From CAYSWH01 sp964434775 (GTDB taxonomy: Bacteria > Patescibacteriota > JACMRA01), in assembly GCA_964434775.1 (NCBI GenBank), contig CAYSWH010000022.1, forward strand, positions 1 to 25,613: DNA of 25,613 nt, in the 5' to 3' direction. Made by a program: the position numbers and the translations under genes. Below, in pieces: positions 17,056-25,613 of this stretch. Under the pieces are notes generated by a model. The model saw only the letters and a list, made by a program, of their open reading frames with translations, made no database searches and had not been told where the DNA came from. Numbering within the stretch: position 1 is the stretch's first letter; every line of letters starts with the position of its first letter.

Positions 17056-18981
17056 ATGAATATTTTAGATTTGATTGATTTTCTGGAAGAATTCCTTCCC
17101 GGTAGTAAATGGAGCATTCCACCCAAAATTGAATTGGGTATATTAAGCAGTAATTATGCTTTTGAAGAAGCAAAAAAAATCGGTAGAAACCCTGTAGAAA
17201 TAACCCAAAATGCTGCTCGAGAACTTAACAGTTGCTTTTCGGACAAGAACCTTCCTTTTAGGGCACAAACTGCCGGACCATACCTTAATGTTGATTTAGA
17301 AGAAAAATATTGGAGAAAAGAATCAGGAAAATTATTTCAAATTCCAGATTTAAAGACTAAAAAGGAAAGCTTTGTGATTGATATGTTTCATCCGAACGTG
17401 GGAAAAAAAACTCATGTCGGTCATATGCGTTCGGGCAACCTGGGTGAATCTATGAGACGAATTCTGTCTTTAAAATATGACAAGGTTGTCTCAGACAGTT
17501 ATTTGGGTGACTGGGGTATTCAGTTTAGTTACACTACTTGGGGTATTCTTAATCTTCAGAAATTAAACTTGGATTTCCAAGAAATAAATTTGCAAAATGA
17601 AGATCAGCAAATTCTAATCGATAAATTTTATCGGATCTATGTTAGAATGAACCAGCTAATTGAAGATCGGCCGGATATTAAAAAGGAGTGTCAAGCAAAT
17701 TCAAAACTCCTGGAAAAGGGTATGCAAGGAAAAAAGCTTGAGCCTAAAGAAGAGGAAAAATACATTCTCCTGCACAACTTATATGTCCAAATAGTTTCAA
17801 TTTCTTTGACCCAATTCAAAGATGTAGAAAATTATCTATGCTTAAATCAAAATCCTTGGTGGCTAGAAAATACTGAATTAATAGAAAAATATAAAATTAA
17901 TTTGGTAAAAGATAAAACCGGCTGCCACTACGCCAACTCAATTCATAAAAACGGAGAATTTGACCTAACTTTGGGTGAGAGTTTTTATATTAGTTTTATC
18001 TCCGAAACTGAATATCTGGTTGAAACCGGTCTGGCAAAAAAAGAAGGCAAGGCAATCTATGTAGATTTAGAAGAAGATAGTTTAGGAAGGTGTTATTTAA
18101 TTTCTTCTGAAGGATATTCTCTTTATCAGACCAGGGATATTTTTTCAAGAATAGTGTATAGCGGACTCTTTGGATTTGACAATGCTGTTACTTTTGCCGA
18201 CTCCAGACAAAAACACAATTTTGATCAATTTTTTGCTGTACTCAAAAGAATTGTCAGTAGTAAAATTTACCAGAAGAGAAATATAGGTTGGTTAAATAGA
18301 GAGCAAACAGATAGGGCTTTGGAGATTCTCGAAAAAAAGATGGCTATATTTGAAGGTTTTGGACATCTAAACCTACCTGAAGGAGCTTCGATGAGCACGA
18401 GAAAAGGGAAAATAATTGAGTTTAGAATACTTAAACAAAGCCTAGAAAATAAAGTTAGGCAAACCTTATTGGAAAAAGATTTTGAGGAGCAAGTGGAAGA
18501 GCAAAAAGTAGAGATAATATCAGTAGCTGCCCTCAAATGGATGGACTTACATAGAGATAGAGAACAAGATGTTATTTTTGATTTAGATCAGTTTTTAAAA
18601 TTTGAAGGAAACACCGGAGTCTATCAATTATACACTATAGTTAGGTTAAACAGTATATTAGAGAATAATTCCGTTAAAGATATTCCGGAAACTTACTTCC
18701 AAGAAAAAACTCTTAATAAAGAAGAGCTGCTAATTCTCAAAAGAAGTTATACTTTACCTTTAGTCCTGGAAAAAATATGTCAAAATTATAAGCCTCACCA
18801 CCTGTGTAATTATCTCTTTGAATTAGCTACTGATATCAACAGCTGGTACGCAAAATACTCGGTAACTAACGAGAAAGAAAAATCAAGAAGGCGCACACTT
18901 CTTCTTTTCTGTATGTATCTAAAGGAGCATTTATCCTTCGGCCTCAGTCTTCTTGGAATTAATACCGTCAACAAATTATAG
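17056..18981 (+). CDS. argS: Arginine-tRNA ligase, class I (641 aa)
   Basis: Charges tRNA-Arg with arginine in the cytoplasm. The N-terminal tRNA-binding domain (about 1-100, ending AGPYLNVDLEEKYW) is followed by the class I signature HVGH (residues 120-123, in GKKTHVGHMRSGN). The KMSKS-equivalent is MSTRKG (446-451), the form usual in ArgRS. A DALR-type anticodon-binding domain follows (about 520-641), with NYLFELATDINSWY and the ending GLSLLGINT. I chose ATG 17056: the in-frame TTG at 17020 lies inside ftsA and would add 12 residues not expected in the family. The gap from ftsA is then 28 nt, with no clear Shine-Dalgarno. Stop TAG. No key residue appears to be missing. Confidence 0.96.
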   Translation: MNILDLIDFLEEFLPGSKWSIPPKIELGILSSNYAFEEAKKIGRNPVEITQNAARELNSCFSDKNLPFRAQTAGPYLNVDLEEKYWRKESGKLFQIPDLKTKKESFVIDMFHPNVGKKTHVGHMRSGNLGESMRRILSLKYDKVVSDSYLGDWGIQFSYTTWGILNLQKLNLDFQEINLQNEDQQILIDKFYRIYVRMNQLIEDRPDIKKECQANSKLLEKGMQGKKLEPKEEEKYILLHNLYVQIVSISLTQFKDVENYLCLNQNPWWLENTELIEKYKINLVKDKTGCHYANSIHKNGEFDLTLGESFYISFISETEYLVETGLAKKEGKAIYVDLEEDSLGRCYLISSEGYSLYQTRDIFSRIVYSGLFGFDNAVTFADSRQKHNFDQFFAVLKRIVSSKIYQKRNIGWLNREQTDRALEILEKKMAIFEGFGHLNLPEGASMSTRKGKIIEFRILKQSLENKVRQTLLEKDFEEQVEEQKVEIISVAALKWMDLHRDREQDVIFDLDQFLKFEGNTGVYQLYTIVRLNSILENNSVKDIPETYFQEKTLNKEELLILKRSYTLPLVLEKICQNYKPHHLCNYLFELATDINSWYAKYSVTNEKEKSRRRTLLLFCMYLKEHLSFGLSLLGINTVNKL

Positions 18982-19111
18982 TCTTGTTTGCAAGGTAGTT
19001 ATACTCATTGAGATAAAGAAACTTAGTTTTACGTTAATTAATACCCTAACTCTCCGGATATTGATATTTGATTTTTGTGGAAACTGTTAAAACTACCAAG
19101 CACCGAAACAC

Positions 19112-19134
19112 AAAAAGGCAGCTCTAAGGCTGCC
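19112..19134 (-). terminator. Rho-independent terminator of the 2101-aa gene
   Basis: On the minus strand GGCAGC, a six-base loop and GCTGCC (19117-19134) are followed directly by TTTTT (19112-19116). It lies about 25 bp past the TAA of the giant gene. Read on the plus strand the stem is followed by CTCCAACTT, with no T run, so it should not end argS transcripts. Confidence 0.85.
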
Positions 19135-19159
19135 CTCCAACTTAATCTACATATTAAAG

Positions 19160-22100
19160 TTAATCTCTCCCTCCGGTTCTAAGTAAGGAGTCAATTTTCT
19201 TTATATAGCGATGATATTCTTTAATATAATTTGACTCAGAACAATCTACATCACAATTTTCATTCTCCGGTGTCTCGCCTGGTTCAGGATCTACCGGTTC
19301 CGGTTCCACAGGTTCATTAGGAAGTTCTACTTGCTTATTTACAAAGATAAATTGTTCATTTGAAGTATTTTCATCTACTGAAACAGTCAGCTCTTCTGTT
19401 ACTCCACCGATTGGATTAGTAACAACTTCCCATCCTTCCCATTGAACTTCTCTGAGGTTGTATTCACCAAAAGGTAAGTTTTCAAAAGTAGTACATCCGT
19501 CATTCGGATCTCCAATCTGAGTAACTCTGGTAGTTTGAGTAGTTTCAGCTCGATAGATATTCACAATCAATGATCCGTTGTTATTTCCGGAAGCATCTTG
19601 ACCACTGATTAAGATATCGTTAATTCTAAGATCCAAAGCTTCACCTTGACCCGTATAAGTAACCTCGTATTGATGGTCTTCATTGTACTCACCCCAAGTA
19701 GGACTGGTAAACAAGGTTTCAGACTGAGATTTTACTTGCAAGTCTAGTAAAGCTTCCCCATGAATTTCATAATTCTGAACAATGTCTGTCCATTCAGTAT
19801 TGGGATTCCTTACTGAATATTGGGCATCGGCAGTTATCTCATCTCCTGCTGAATATGTTCCGGTTACTTCAATAATATAATTTTGACCGTTTTCCAAAAC
19901 CTGAGATTGGTAGTTATTATCCAAAACATTAGCAGCTCCTACTTCAATAGTTTCCACCAAAACTCTATCCAGCTGCATTTCCCAGCCTCCCATTCTCATT
20001 CCGTCTTCATTCTCCTTACAAACAGTTAAATCTGCAACTAAAGGTTCTTGAGGCTCCACTTCTTCTCTAAGAGTATTAATGGCAATACAATGTCCGGTGT
20101 TGGTTTCATTGGTATTTCTAAGAGTAGCGTATTCACCGAAGTTCTGAGTGTTATTTACCCCTTCTTGTGCTCCGTCACCGTCACCGTCTCTAAAGCAAGC
20201 AAAGTTTAGAACTTCTTCATCCGGTAATTGAGTGTTTTCATCAATAGTTTCGTAAACTGCGTATCTTCCAGCAACCGGCACATCTTCCAAGAGAATATCT
20301 CCGTTTACATCGGTATTTAAATTGTAAGTGTCAGTATAAGAAAAAGGTTCAGCAGTTTCATTCCAAGGGTTAGGTTCTCCGGCCCCGGAATCTACTTCCG
20401 GTTGATAGAAAATTGAGAAGTTATAGTCTTCGTTAGTAGCAATCTGACAACCTTCAATTGTTTCGTTGTTAATATCATCAAAAGCAATAGTTTGTCCGTC
20501 TACTGTAATATTTCCTTGATTATCCGGTCTGATTTCATTTTGTGCAAATGTTACCCCCTCTTCACAAACCAATTTTTTGATTTTGAGAGAGCCGGTTGGT
20601 TCTTGGGGTTCAACAGTTTCAACTTTATTAAATGCTAAACAGTGACCTGTACCATTATCAGGAATAATAGCATTACCCATAGCATTACCCAAAGTTTCAT
20701 TGTTGGGAGTACTGTAACAAGCAAAGTCAAGAATCTCTTCATCCAGAGTTGAGCTTGGGACATCTGTACTTTCAGGATCTATTTCCCAAATCCAATATCT
20801 TCCGGCAGAAGGAATATCTTCAAGTACATTTTCTCCAATTACTTCAAAATTATCAATAGATTCAATTTCATCGTATTGATTCAAATTTCCGTACAACTCA
20901 TCACCTCTCTCATATCGATAGTGAAAATCAAAGTAATATGGTTCAGTAGCAACTTGGCAACCTTCGATTGTTTCATTATCGATATCGTCAAAACCAAGAG
21001 TCTGGCCATCGATAATTACGTTTCCGTTTTCATCAGGTCTAATGTCGGTTTGATTGTTATTTCTTACTTCTTGGTTAAATAAAGTTTCGTCACAAACCAG
21101 TTTTTTTATTCTAATATTGCCTAGAGGTTCTTGCGGTTCAACATATTCATTAACAAAAGTGTAAGTAGTTTCCCCGTCTTCTTCTACACTGATTAATCCG
21201 TCATTTGTCGGATCAGTAACAACTTGCCAGTTTTCTTGAATTGTTTCGGTAAGACTATAATCACCAAAAGGAACATCTTCAAAAGTAGTACAACCATCAT
21301 TTTCTTCATTCTCTTCATCTTCTTGAGTTACTTGACTTTGTTCAATACTATAAACTCTAACAGTCAAAGGATTTTCTTGAGTTGAAGTTCTGTTATCCCC
21401 ATATGAATTGTCGGTAATGTTAAACCTAAGTTGTTGGGGGTTATTCAAAGTGTAAGTTGTTTCGTACACATGTCCGTCATTATATTCACCCCAGTCAATA
21501 GCTTGCCCGTCAATTTGCACTTCTAAAGTGCCGGGTGCGTAAGTTGTAAAATCATTATTGAACCAACAATCGCAACCCTCGGGAATACCGTTGGGTCTGT
21601 ATGAATATCCGGCATCGGCAATCATTTGAGAGTTTCCGTATTGATAAGTTCCACTTACTTCTATTCGGTAGTCTCCAGCAGGCAACTCCTCAATTTGAAA
21701 TCCTTGATCATTTTGCACTTCAGAATCTGTGAAAGTTCTCTCTGCCAATAATTGACCTCCTAAATTCATTTCCCATCCACTTAAACGATTTCCTTGTGCA
21801 TCTTCTTTACAAACAGTAATATCAGAACTTACCGGCTCATTGAACAAGACACAGTAAACTTGTTCTTCAGCTTCAATAGAAAACTGACCAAATTCTCTTT
21901 CAGAGTCTCCGTTGGCACTCACAGGGAAACCTTCTTCACCAGATTTGTAACCGAAAGAGTCAATTAGACTGTTAGTTAATCCGTTGTGACATCTTCCGTA
22001 AACAAGCTCATAACCATCCTGTTGATTTTCTTCAAGTTGATAATCACCGGGTGCAACAACTGCTCTATCATAACACACTTCACCTTCTTCAGCTTGATCA

Positions 22101-25100
22101 CAAGCAGGCATTGTTTCTTCATTTCCATCGTAGATTTCCCTAGTATAAGAATTAGTACTATCCAAAGTTCCGTGGTTGTCTAATTGAAAAACTTCTTGAC
22201 CTTCAGAATCCCTGATTGTAGCACTCCAAGTTCTTGATTCTTCGGCTACCCCGGCCATACCGGTACCACCTCTTTCATTTACTTCAGTTTCTCCGGCCAC
22301 TTTTACCCAAAAGATTTCTGCCAACTCTTGAGGCTCCACTTCTTCTCTAAGAGTATTAATGGCAATACAATGTCCGGTGTTGGTTTCATTGGTATTTCTA
22401 AGAGTAGCGTATTCACCGAAGTTCTGAGTGTTATTTACCCCTTCTTGTGCTCCGTCACCGTCACCGTCTCTAAAGCAAGCAAAGTTTAGAACTTCTTCAT
22501 CCGGTAATTGAGTGTTTTCATCAATAGTTTCGTAAACTGCGTATCTTCCAGCAACCGGCACATCTTCCAAGAGAATATCTCCGTTTACATCGGTATTTAA
22601 ATTGTAAGTGTCAGTATAAGAAAAAGGTTCAGCAGTTTCATTCCAAGGGTTAGGTTCTCCGGCCCCGGAATCTACTTCCGGTTGATAGAAAATTGAGAAG
22701 TTATAGTCTTCGTTAGTAGCAATCTGACAACCTTCAATTGTTTCGTTGTTAATATCATCAAAAGCAATAGTTTGTCCGTCTACTGTAATATTTCCTTGAT
22801 TATCCGGTCTGATTTCATTTTGTGCAAATGTTACCCCCTCTTCACAAACCAATTTTTTGATTTTGAGAGAGCCGGTTGGTTCTTGGGGTTCAGGATCTTG
22901 ACCCAAAATCACGTTTCCGCAAGTATATGGTAGAGCAGATTTATCAGTTTCATCATTAATTTCATTATCAAAAGCGCTCTCGTTACCGGCTTCATCCACA
23001 GCGATGACTGTGTACCAGAAAGGGTTTCGATCTGTGTTGTTGTTCATGGCACCTTCAAAATAGAAGTGCGTTCCGTCAAAACCGTAGGTTCGTCCACCTG
23101 TACTTACTTCATATACTTCTAAATTACCATCATCATCCACTCTGTGATCTACTTGTTGGAAATAAGGATTATCTTTTATGCCGTAGTAGTAAAAATCAAT
23201 GTCAGTTTCAGAAGAAGGTTCCCAAGTGATGGTGATATCTCTATCTGCCGCTTCGGTGCCGCCGGTATAAGCTTCAGTGTCATCCGAACACATCAAGTTC
23301 ATTTTTCCTGATTGGTTGGTAATGCTAACCATTTCAGGGACTTCGGGAGGAGTTCTGTCAAAAATGATGTAACATTCATTACTCCAATTGGAGGTCAGTT
23401 CTCCGATATCCACTTGATTGTTGTTATTGGCATCCACAAAAGCTCTTACTCTCGAACCATATTTGCCTTCCACACCAGCGGCTGTTGATAAGTTTCTATA
23501 ATTCGTGTTTTGCTCAGTGTAAACTTCATTTCCTGTCCAAGGTCCGTTGTTAACGCTGTATTGCCTTTGGTATTTTACAGTTTCGGTGTCATCCCAGTCC
23601 CAAAGCACCGCAATTTGATTGTGATTGGTATAAACAGGATCGTCGTTGGTGCCACAAGCTAACTGAGCTGGCCTATTGCCGGCATCAATATCAGCCGAGC
23701 TGTTGTAGCCGATTTGCTCGGGAGCTATCAATAAACAGTCGTCGACCGGGTTGCCATCAGCGTCTAGCCAAGGGCAATAATTAACCCCATCACTAACTGT
23801 ATCACCACTGCCCTCTCCTACACCGGATGGACCTGAGTCATCACCCCAGAAATTTTCAATAGCAGATATTGAAGTAGACAAAGTATTGTTAATACCATTA
23901 GCGTTATCAAAGATTTGGTTATTACCGCTAAAATCGAATGTACTAGCCCAACCCGCATACACAGAAATTCCATCTTGATCATTATTGGTAATCGTATTGC
24001 CGGTAACAGTGATGTTTTGAGCTCCGTAAAGACCATCTTCCACATACCAACCATCGCCAAAAGAACTTATAAATATTCCGGTAATGTTCTCATTTATCTG
24101 ATTATCTTGAATGTTCAAATTTCTAACTCCATCTATCCAAATACCACTAGCCTCGGCATCATGAAAATTATTTCCTGTAACCTGGATCGGATCACCGGAA
24201 GATGCTATTGACTGCAAAACCAGAGTAGCATTGTTAGTATCATAAACTTCGTTATTTTCTATAATCAATCCTGAGTAATCCAAAGGCTCGGAAATAGTAC
24301 CGTCACCATAACCTTCAAATTCATAACCAACATAAATACCGAAACCGTGAGGAGCCGGATTTGTATTACGGATTGTATTGTTCCGGATAATTATGTTTTG
24401 CAAATTTCCCGGTGGAGTGTTTTCGTATCCAACTGTAATTCCATCGTTAGGAGTGTTAATTATTTCAAATCCATCAATAAGTACATTGCTGGATCGAACT
24501 GAAATACCGGAACCGGTTTGACCATTGCCATCCAAAATAACTCCAGGTTCAGCTTGTAATTGTAAGGGTTTATCAACGATTATAGTTTCATTGTAGTTAC
24601 CTGCAAATACCTGAATTGTTTCACCTCCTACTGCTGAATCAACGGCTTCTTGGATTGTGTTATAACATTCGTCAGTCCCTACTACCCCAACACCTGCGCC
24701 GCTACAGTCTGAGTTAACCGGGTTTGGGCTTATTACTACAAAAATAGTAAAATGATCCAGCCCTTCTAGTTTTACCAAACCCGAAACTACATTTTTGTCT
24801 TCAATCTCTTTAAAATCATTACCATTTTCAGAATATTTGACTTCAATATTAGCAGAGTGTGTAGGGTTGGGTAAGGTTAAATTATATTGAAAATAGCCAT
24901 TTCTCATATTTGACTTGATTTCAAAGCCATCAACTTTGCGATCATCTACTTCCACGGTTTTTTGGTCAAAACTGAACTCGGGAGCATCTACAGACTCGTC
25001 AAATTTGGTAAATTCAATTTGAACACGCTGATCAACCGGATATTTGTAAACTTCTCCTACATTAATATTCTTAAAAGTTCGTAGACTTCCGTTTTCCAAA

Positions 25101-25465
25101 ATTTCTACCCCTACCTCAGAATTTTCTTCTGATGGATCTCCGTCATTTAAAACAGATTCTTGAGCAGTTTCTTCCGATTGCTCGCTCTGTTCAGTATTTT
25201 CAACCATATTTGAATCTTCAGCTGCCGATTCTTCCGGAGGCTGTTCTTGGTTATCTGAGTTTAAAACAGATTCTTGTTCATTTGTAACCTCTACTTCGCT
25301 AGAAACGATTTCTTGAGCAGTTTCTTCCGATTGCTCGCTCTGTTCAATCGTTGCTTGACTGGCAAGAGTGAAAATTGCCGGCCAGATTAAAAAAGTAATT
25401 AATGGAACTATGCTCAAAACAACAATAAGCAATTTTATTCCGGAACTTTTGGTGAATAGACTCAT
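19160..25465 (-). CDS. Giant secreted beta-helix / Cna-B-repeat surface protein (2101 aa)
   Basis: A probable secreted adhesin or matrix protein. A signal peptide (about 1-38, ending LASQA) precedes an acidic Ser/Glu/Gln-rich linker (to about 125) with a repeated EQSEQSEETAQE. A beta domain (125-250) leads to a right-handed parallel beta-helix (about 258-562, PbH1-type turns such as NIIIRNNTIRN, LIIENNEVYD, ITVTGNTITNN). An FN3-like region (570-850) includes a calcium-type loop DANNNNQVDIGE (about 675-686). Cna-B/SpaA-type repeats follow: GSLKIKKLVC units at 858-1046, 1440-1617 and 1618-1806 (first and third identical), and (L/I)TVCKE units at about 1210-1440 and 1808-2050, each split by an inserted module. 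The C-terminus is Pro/Glu-rich, then NCDVDCSE...LLRTGGRD, with no membrane helix. Own promoter and terminator. Stop TAA. Ligand unknown. Confidence 0.92.
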   Translation of the reverse strand: MSLFTKSSGIKLLIVVLSIVPLITFLIWPAIFTLASQATIEQSEQSEETAQEIVSSEVEVTNEQESVLNSDNQEQPPEESAAEDSNMVENTEQSEQSEETAQESVLNDGDPSEENSEVGVEILENGSLRTFKNINVGEVYKYPVDQRVQIEFTKFDESVDAPEFSFDQKTVEVDDRKVDGFEIKSNMRNGYFQYNLTLPNPTHSANIEVKYSENGNDFKEIEDKNVVSGLVKLEGLDHFTIFVVISPNPVNSDCSGAGVGVVGTDECYNTIQEAVDSAVGGETIQVFAGNYNETIIVDKPLQLQAEPGVILDGNGQTGSGISVRSSNVLIDGFEIINTPNDGITVGYENTPPGNLQNIIIRNNTIRNTNPAPHGFGIYVGYEFEGYGDGTISEPLDYSGLIIENNEVYDTNNATLVLQSIASSGDPIQVTGNNFHDAEASGIWIDGVRNLNIQDNQINENITGIFISSFGDGWYVEDGLYGAQNITVTGNTITNNDQDGISVYAGWASTFDFSGNNQIFDNANGINNTLSTSISAIENFWGDDSGPSGVGEGSGDTVSDGVNYCPWLDADGNPVDDCLLIAPEQIGYNSSADIDAGNRPAQLACGTNDDPVYTNHNQIAVLWDWDDTETVKYQRQYSVNNGPWTGNEVYTEQNTNYRNLSTAAGVEGKYGSRVRAFVDANNNNQVDIGELTSNWSNECYIIFDRTPPEVPEMVSITNQSGKMNLMCSDDTEAYTGGTEAADRDITITWEPSSETDIDFYYYGIKDNPYFQQVDHRVDDDGNLEVYEVSTGGRTYGFDGTHFYFEGAMNNNTDRNPFWYTVIAVDEAGNESAFDNEINDETDKSALPYTCGNVILGQDPEPQEPTGSLKIKKLVCEEGVTFAQNEIRPDNQGNITVDGQTIAFDDINNETIEGCQIATNEDYNFSIFYQPEVDSGAGEPNPWNETAEPFSYTDTYNLNTDVNGDILLEDVPVAGRYAVYETIDENTQLPDEEVLNFACFRDGDGDGAQEGVNNTQNFGEYATLRNTNETNTGHCIAINTLREEVEPQELAEIFWVKVAGETEVNERGGTGMAGVAEESRTWSATIRDSEGQEVFQLDNHGTLDSTNSYTREIYDGNEETMPACDQAEEGEVCYDRAVVAPGDYQLEENQQDGYELVYGRCHNGLTNSLIDSFGYKSGEEGFPVSANGDSEREFGQFSIEAEEQVYCVLFNEPVSSDITVCKEDAQGNRLSGWEMNLGGQLLAERTFTDSEVQNDQGFQIEELPAGDYRIEVSGTYQYGNSQMIADAGYSYRPNGIPEGCDCWFNNDFTTYAPGTLEVQIDGQAIDWGEYNDGHVYETTYTLNNPQQLRFNITDNSYGDNRTSTQENPLTVRVYSIEQSQVTQEDEENEENDGCTTFEDVPFGDYSLTETIQENWQVVTDPTNDGLISVEEDGETTYTFVNEYVEPQEPLGNIRIKKLVCDETLFNQEVRNNNQTDIRPDENGNVIIDGQTLGFDDIDNETIEGCQVATEPYYFDFHYRYERGDELYGNLNQYDEIESIDNFEVIGENVLEDIPSAGRYWIWEIDPESTDVPSSTLDEEILDFACYSTPNNETLGNAMGNAIIPDNGTGHCLAFNKVETVEPQEPTGSLKIKKLVCEEGVTFAQNEIRPDNQGNITVDGQTIAFDDINNETIEGCQIATNEDYNFSIFYQPEVDSGAGEPNPWNETAEPFSYTDTYNLNTDVNGDILLEDVPVAGRYAVYETIDENTQLPDEEVLNFACFRDGDGDGAQEGVNNTQNFGEYATLRNTNETNTGHCIAINTLREEVEPQEPLVADLTVCKENEDGMRMGGWEMQLDRVLVETIEVGAANVLDNNYQSQVLENGQNYIIEVTGTYSAGDEITADAQYSVRNPNTEWTDIVQNYEIHGEALLDLQVKSQSETLFTSPTWGEYNEDHQYEVTYTGQGEALDLRINDILISGQDASGNNNGSLIVNIYRAETTQTTRVTQIGDPNDGCTTFENLPFGEYNLREVQWEGWEVVTNPIGGVTEELTVSVDENTSNEQFIFVNKQVELPNEPVEPEPVDPEPGETPENENCDVDCSESNYIKEYHRYIKKIDSLLRTGGRD
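19525..19920 (-). other. Inserted jelly-roll-like module in a Cna-B-type unit (about residues 1848-1980)
   Basis: The Cna-B-type frame begins ADLTVCKENEDG...GGWEMQL and ends GCTTFENLPFGEYNL. About 130 residues lie between these parts, including EVTGTYSAGDEITADAQYSV, WGEYNEDHQYEVTYTGQG, LDLRINDI and GSLIVNIYRAE. A related insert sits at the same place in the unit near 21325-21720. Edges are approximate and the module family is not firmly recognised. Confidence 0.6.
20046..20612 (-). repeat. 567-bp exact repeat, copy 2 (residues 1618-1806)
   Basis: It matches 22326-22892 at every base I compared; the copies are 2280 bp (760 codons) apart. It encodes one GSLKIKKLVC Cna-B-type unit of 189 residues. 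The unit next to it (about 20613-21145) is a diverged relative, so the exact copy was most likely placed here by recombination or gene conversion. Confidence 0.95.
21325..21720 (-). other. Inserted jelly-roll-like module in a Cna-B-type unit (about residues 1250-1380)
   Basis: The host frame begins SDITVCKEDAQGNRLSGWEM and resumes at GCTTFEDVPFGDYSL. The insert holds EVSGTYQYGNSQMIADAGYS, an extra CDCWFNN loop, WGEYNDGHVYETTYTL, LRFNITDNSYGDN and LTVRVYSIE. It is homologous to the insert at 19525-19920 but clearly diverged. Confidence 0.6.
22326..22892 (-). repeat. 567-bp exact repeat, copy 1 (residues 858-1046)
   Basis: The partner of 20046-20612, same orientation and reading frame. Identity breaks sharply at both ends (22325/20045 and 22893/20613). 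Recombination between the copies would remove 760 codons in frame. Confidence 0.95.
25157..25346 (-). repeat. 37-bp direct repeat in the acidic linker
   Basis: Bases 25157-25193 recur at 25310-25346, a 153-bp shift (51 codons). They encode the repeated EQSEQSEETAQE of the N-terminal linker of the 2101-aa protein. The in-frame period would allow linker-length change. Confidence 0.85.
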
Positions 25466-25513
25466 AAATTATATTATTTGGAACTAATGTATTAAAAATA
25501 ATTAAACTCTTAC

Positions 25514-25542
25514 GCTTTAGCATAAAAAATTAATCGTGTCAA
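25514..25542 (-). promoter_or_regulatory. Predicted sigma70-type promoter of the 2101-aa gene
   Basis: On the minus strand there is a perfect TTGACA (25537-25542), a 17-bp spacer and TAAAGC (25514-25519), with a leader of about 42 nt to the ATG at 25465. The -10 is weak. No Shine-Dalgarno precedes the ATG (AATATAATTT). The remaining 71 bp to the window end show no gene. Confidence 0.5.
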
Positions 25543-25613
25543 ATAATGATACCTAAAAAACAGGGCTATCCGATGTTTACCTCTTGACCGGAATCTTACT
25601 TGCGGCTCATATT

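Noticed and set aside
1..25613. Alternative genetic code (UGA as Gly, code 25)
   Set aside because: All large genes, including ftsA and argS, are intact with the standard code and hold no in-frame TGA.
25543..25613. Possible outward plus-strand promoter (TTGACC near the window end)
   Set aside because: The partner -10 is poor and the gene it would serve is outside the window.

Overview
The window is about 25.6 kb of A+T-rich bacterial DNA. It looks like the genome of a small-genome bacterium of the Candidate Phyla Radiation (Patescibacteria), perhaps Microgenomates or Dojkabacteria. That placement is inferred from three enormous, repeat-built secreted proteins beside a compact translation and cell-division gene string, very few Shine-Dalgarno sites, and TTG/GTG-rich, AT-rich gene edges. 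A 16S rRNA gene or a marker-protein tree would decide it. Ten genes are supported and fill most of the window. I saw no tRNA, rRNA, CRISPR array, transposase or phage gene.

Left part (1-12003, minus strand): two paralogous giant surface proteins of 2478 and 1476 aa. Each has a Lys-rich cytoplasmic N-terminus, a transmembrane helix, a shared N-terminal head domain, a long stalk of DUF11-like beta-sandwich repeats, and a C-terminal Gly-Gly/hydrophobic/basic tail. Each has its own promoter, and the two promoters have the same layout (TTGGAW, 18 bp, TATACT).

Middle (12004-14536): a membrane-anchored serine hydrolase of the class A beta-lactamase fold (plus strand) converges on, and overlaps by 8 bp, a membrane-anchored phosphodiester glycosidase-family protein (minus strand). 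Both probably act on the cell envelope.

Right-middle (14664-18981, plus strand): a housekeeping run of rplS (bL19), a small four-helix membrane protein, rpsU (bS21), ftsA and argS, with short gaps and few or no Shine-Dalgarno sites.

Right (19160-25465, minus strand): a third giant secreted protein of 2101 aa, with signal peptide, parallel beta-helix, calcium-loop/FN3-like region and Cna-B/SpaA-type repeats. It ends in a clear rho-independent terminator and has a TTGACA promoter.

The most interesting structure is modular. A module of about 116-118 aa sits inside the loops of other beta-domains at different positions in the first two proteins, and it carries a perfectly conserved NGINLVLAQA peptide. 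In the third protein a second kind of module sits inside Cna-B-type domains. Two long stretches are duplicated without a single mismatch, both in frame: a 444-bp tandem unit in the first protein and a 567-bp dispersed unit in the third. This points to recent and possibly ongoing changes in surface-protein length. All ten genes stop with TAA (5) or TAG (5), never TGA.
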